This document shows, one piece after another, positions 63,570 through 64,000 of a stretch of 64,000 nt of DNA. A program made the position numbers and the translations under genes. Below the pieces are notes generated by a model. That model was not told where the DNA came from. It saw nothing but the letters and a program-made list of their open reading frames with translations, and did no database searches. The DNA comes from an uncultured Roseobacter sp. (GTDB lineage Bacteria; Pseudomonadota; Alphaproteobacteria; Rhodobacterales; Rhodobacteraceae), in assembly GCF_947496515.1 (NCBI RefSeq), contig NZ_CANMDB010000008.1, positions 124,001 to 188,000 on the forward strand, given 5' to 3'. Within the stretch, counting starts at the first letter, position 1, and every line of letters begins with the position of its first letter.

Positions 63570-63725
63570 ATGAAGTCGATGACCGATATGACAAAGCCCA
63601 AAGCGGCCGAACCCACGGCCTTTCAGGTTGGCGGCGAAGACTAGGCGATCAACATCGCGATGACATACGAAATCCGGGGCTGGACGACGCGCACTCTAGT
63701 GCCGGACACGACAGTCAGGGTCTGA
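63570..63725 (+). pseudogene. cheW: cheW 5' fragment with early stop, truncated by IS3 remnant
   Basis: A good GAGGAAA ribosome site precedes MKSMTDMTKPKAAEPTAFQV, then GGED and a TAG at 63642. In the same frame CheW sequence resumes (AINIAMTYEIRGWTTRTLVP) until a TGA at 63723. CheW N-termini read FxxGxxxFAxxIxxVxEI, so TAG replaces an aromatic codon. After about 63710 the DNA instead matches an IS3 transposase on the other strand. CheW links chemoreceptors to CheA. This copy is dead, like the neighbouring receptor. Confidence 0.75.
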
Positions 63726-63860
63726 CGGTTGGTCTCATCCAGAAGCGTCAGCATTTCGTTGCTTCGCCCGCCCCTTAGCTTGTCGTGGACGAAGTCGATT
63801 GCCCAGACGTGGGTCGGATGGATCGGCTTCAACCTGATGTGGCACCCGCTGAAATTCTTG
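63706..63860 (-). mobile_element. IS3-family transposase (orfB) remnant
   Basis: On the minus strand the DNA encodes KPIHPTHVWAIDFVHDKLRG, then GRSNEMLTLLDETNRQTLTV. This is the start of the IS3-type DDE integrase core (PNHVWSYDFV, with the first catalytic aspartate, then LNxxDEYTR). Just upstream SGCHIRL resembles the NGSCIRLRP lead-in, followed by a stop, so the rest is degraded. The downstream end runs into cheW. The element continues at most weakly toward 63900. Confidence 0.75.
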
Positions 63861-64000
63861 TTTCAAGATCGGTCCGGGGCCCTGATATCGGCCATATGAT
63901 CCCGGCGATCATTGCGACGGCCTCGAGCATGAAGCCCCTGGGGCAAGACACCAGGGGGTCAGGCCCGAAAGGGCGATGCACAGGAACGGGCTGCGCGGCG
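63861..64000. other. Unassigned right-edge DNA
   Basis: No gene is supported in the last 140 bases. A CCCCTGG/CCAGGGG stem is present around 63936-63958. It may belong to the IS remnant or its flank. Confidence 0.3.

Overview
The window looks like a chromosome segment of a roseobacter-group alphaproteobacterium (Rhodobacteraceae). The GC content is high and the coding density is high. The gene order sucA-sucD-sucC-mdh / mcl2-mch / sdhCDAB / ecm / ccrA matches what I know of Rhodobacter and roseobacters. LuxR/LuxI, BMP-type nucleoside ABC transport and a DUF1989 protein also fit. No rRNA, tRNA or CRISPR array was seen.

Region 1 (1-11,750) is a minus-strand TCA block. mdh has its own intrinsic terminator. 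It is followed by sucC, two lipoproteins, a membrane protein, a family-25 glycosyltransferase, sucD, a secreted protein, a DUF805 protein and sucA, which runs off the left edge. Region 2 (11,860-23,030) holds mcl2-nnrU-DUF1737-mch (ethylmalonyl-CoA pathway), a carbonic anhydrase-like protein and the sdhC-D-A-(lipoprotein)-B operon. The promoters of sucC and sdhC share a paired TGTGATCACA-type operator, which suggests one regulator for both TCA operons. Region 3 (23,050-31,590) has deoD and an H-NS-like gene, ethylmalonyl-CoA mutase, a glycerolipid acyltransferase, crotonyl-CoA carboxylase/reductase (ccrA) and a luxR-luxI quorum-sensing pair. Together ccrA, ecm, mch and mcl2 feed acetyl-CoA carbon into the TCA genes beside them.

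Region 4 (31,660-49,125) is mixed housekeeping: a RecD-like helicase, TIGR02186 plus TSUP, a purine/nucleoside-type BMP ABC transporter, rimI-tsaB, a GFA protein, nfu, a stress protein, an aminotransferase, an M48 lipoprotein, uvrD/pcrA and an RTX/Hint protein. Short palindromes with a CTTTGCAAAG core lie in an intergenic gap and, in frame, inside uvrD. Region 5 (49,325-49,667) has no protein gene. It carries six hairpins whose minus-strand loops read CCTCCTCCC, arranged as three two-hairpin units and ending in an intrinsic terminator. I read this as a tandem array of 'cuckoo' (CcsR-type) small RNAs. Region 6 (49,970-60,460) is mrp, a membrane protein and the start of the dcw cluster (mraZ, rsmH, ftsL, ftsI, murE, small ORF, murF, mraY). 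The mraZ leader has four GGG boxes at exact 10-bp spacing and a strong terminator hairpin, consistent with MraZ autoregulation and a UpsM-like leader sRNA.

Region 7 (60,460-64,000) is decaying. It contains an IS5-type transposase remnant, a chemoreceptor gene split by an in-frame TAG, a cheW fragment with an early TAG, and an IS3-type transposase remnant that truncates cheW. All functions are read from sequence and family knowledge; no database search was run.
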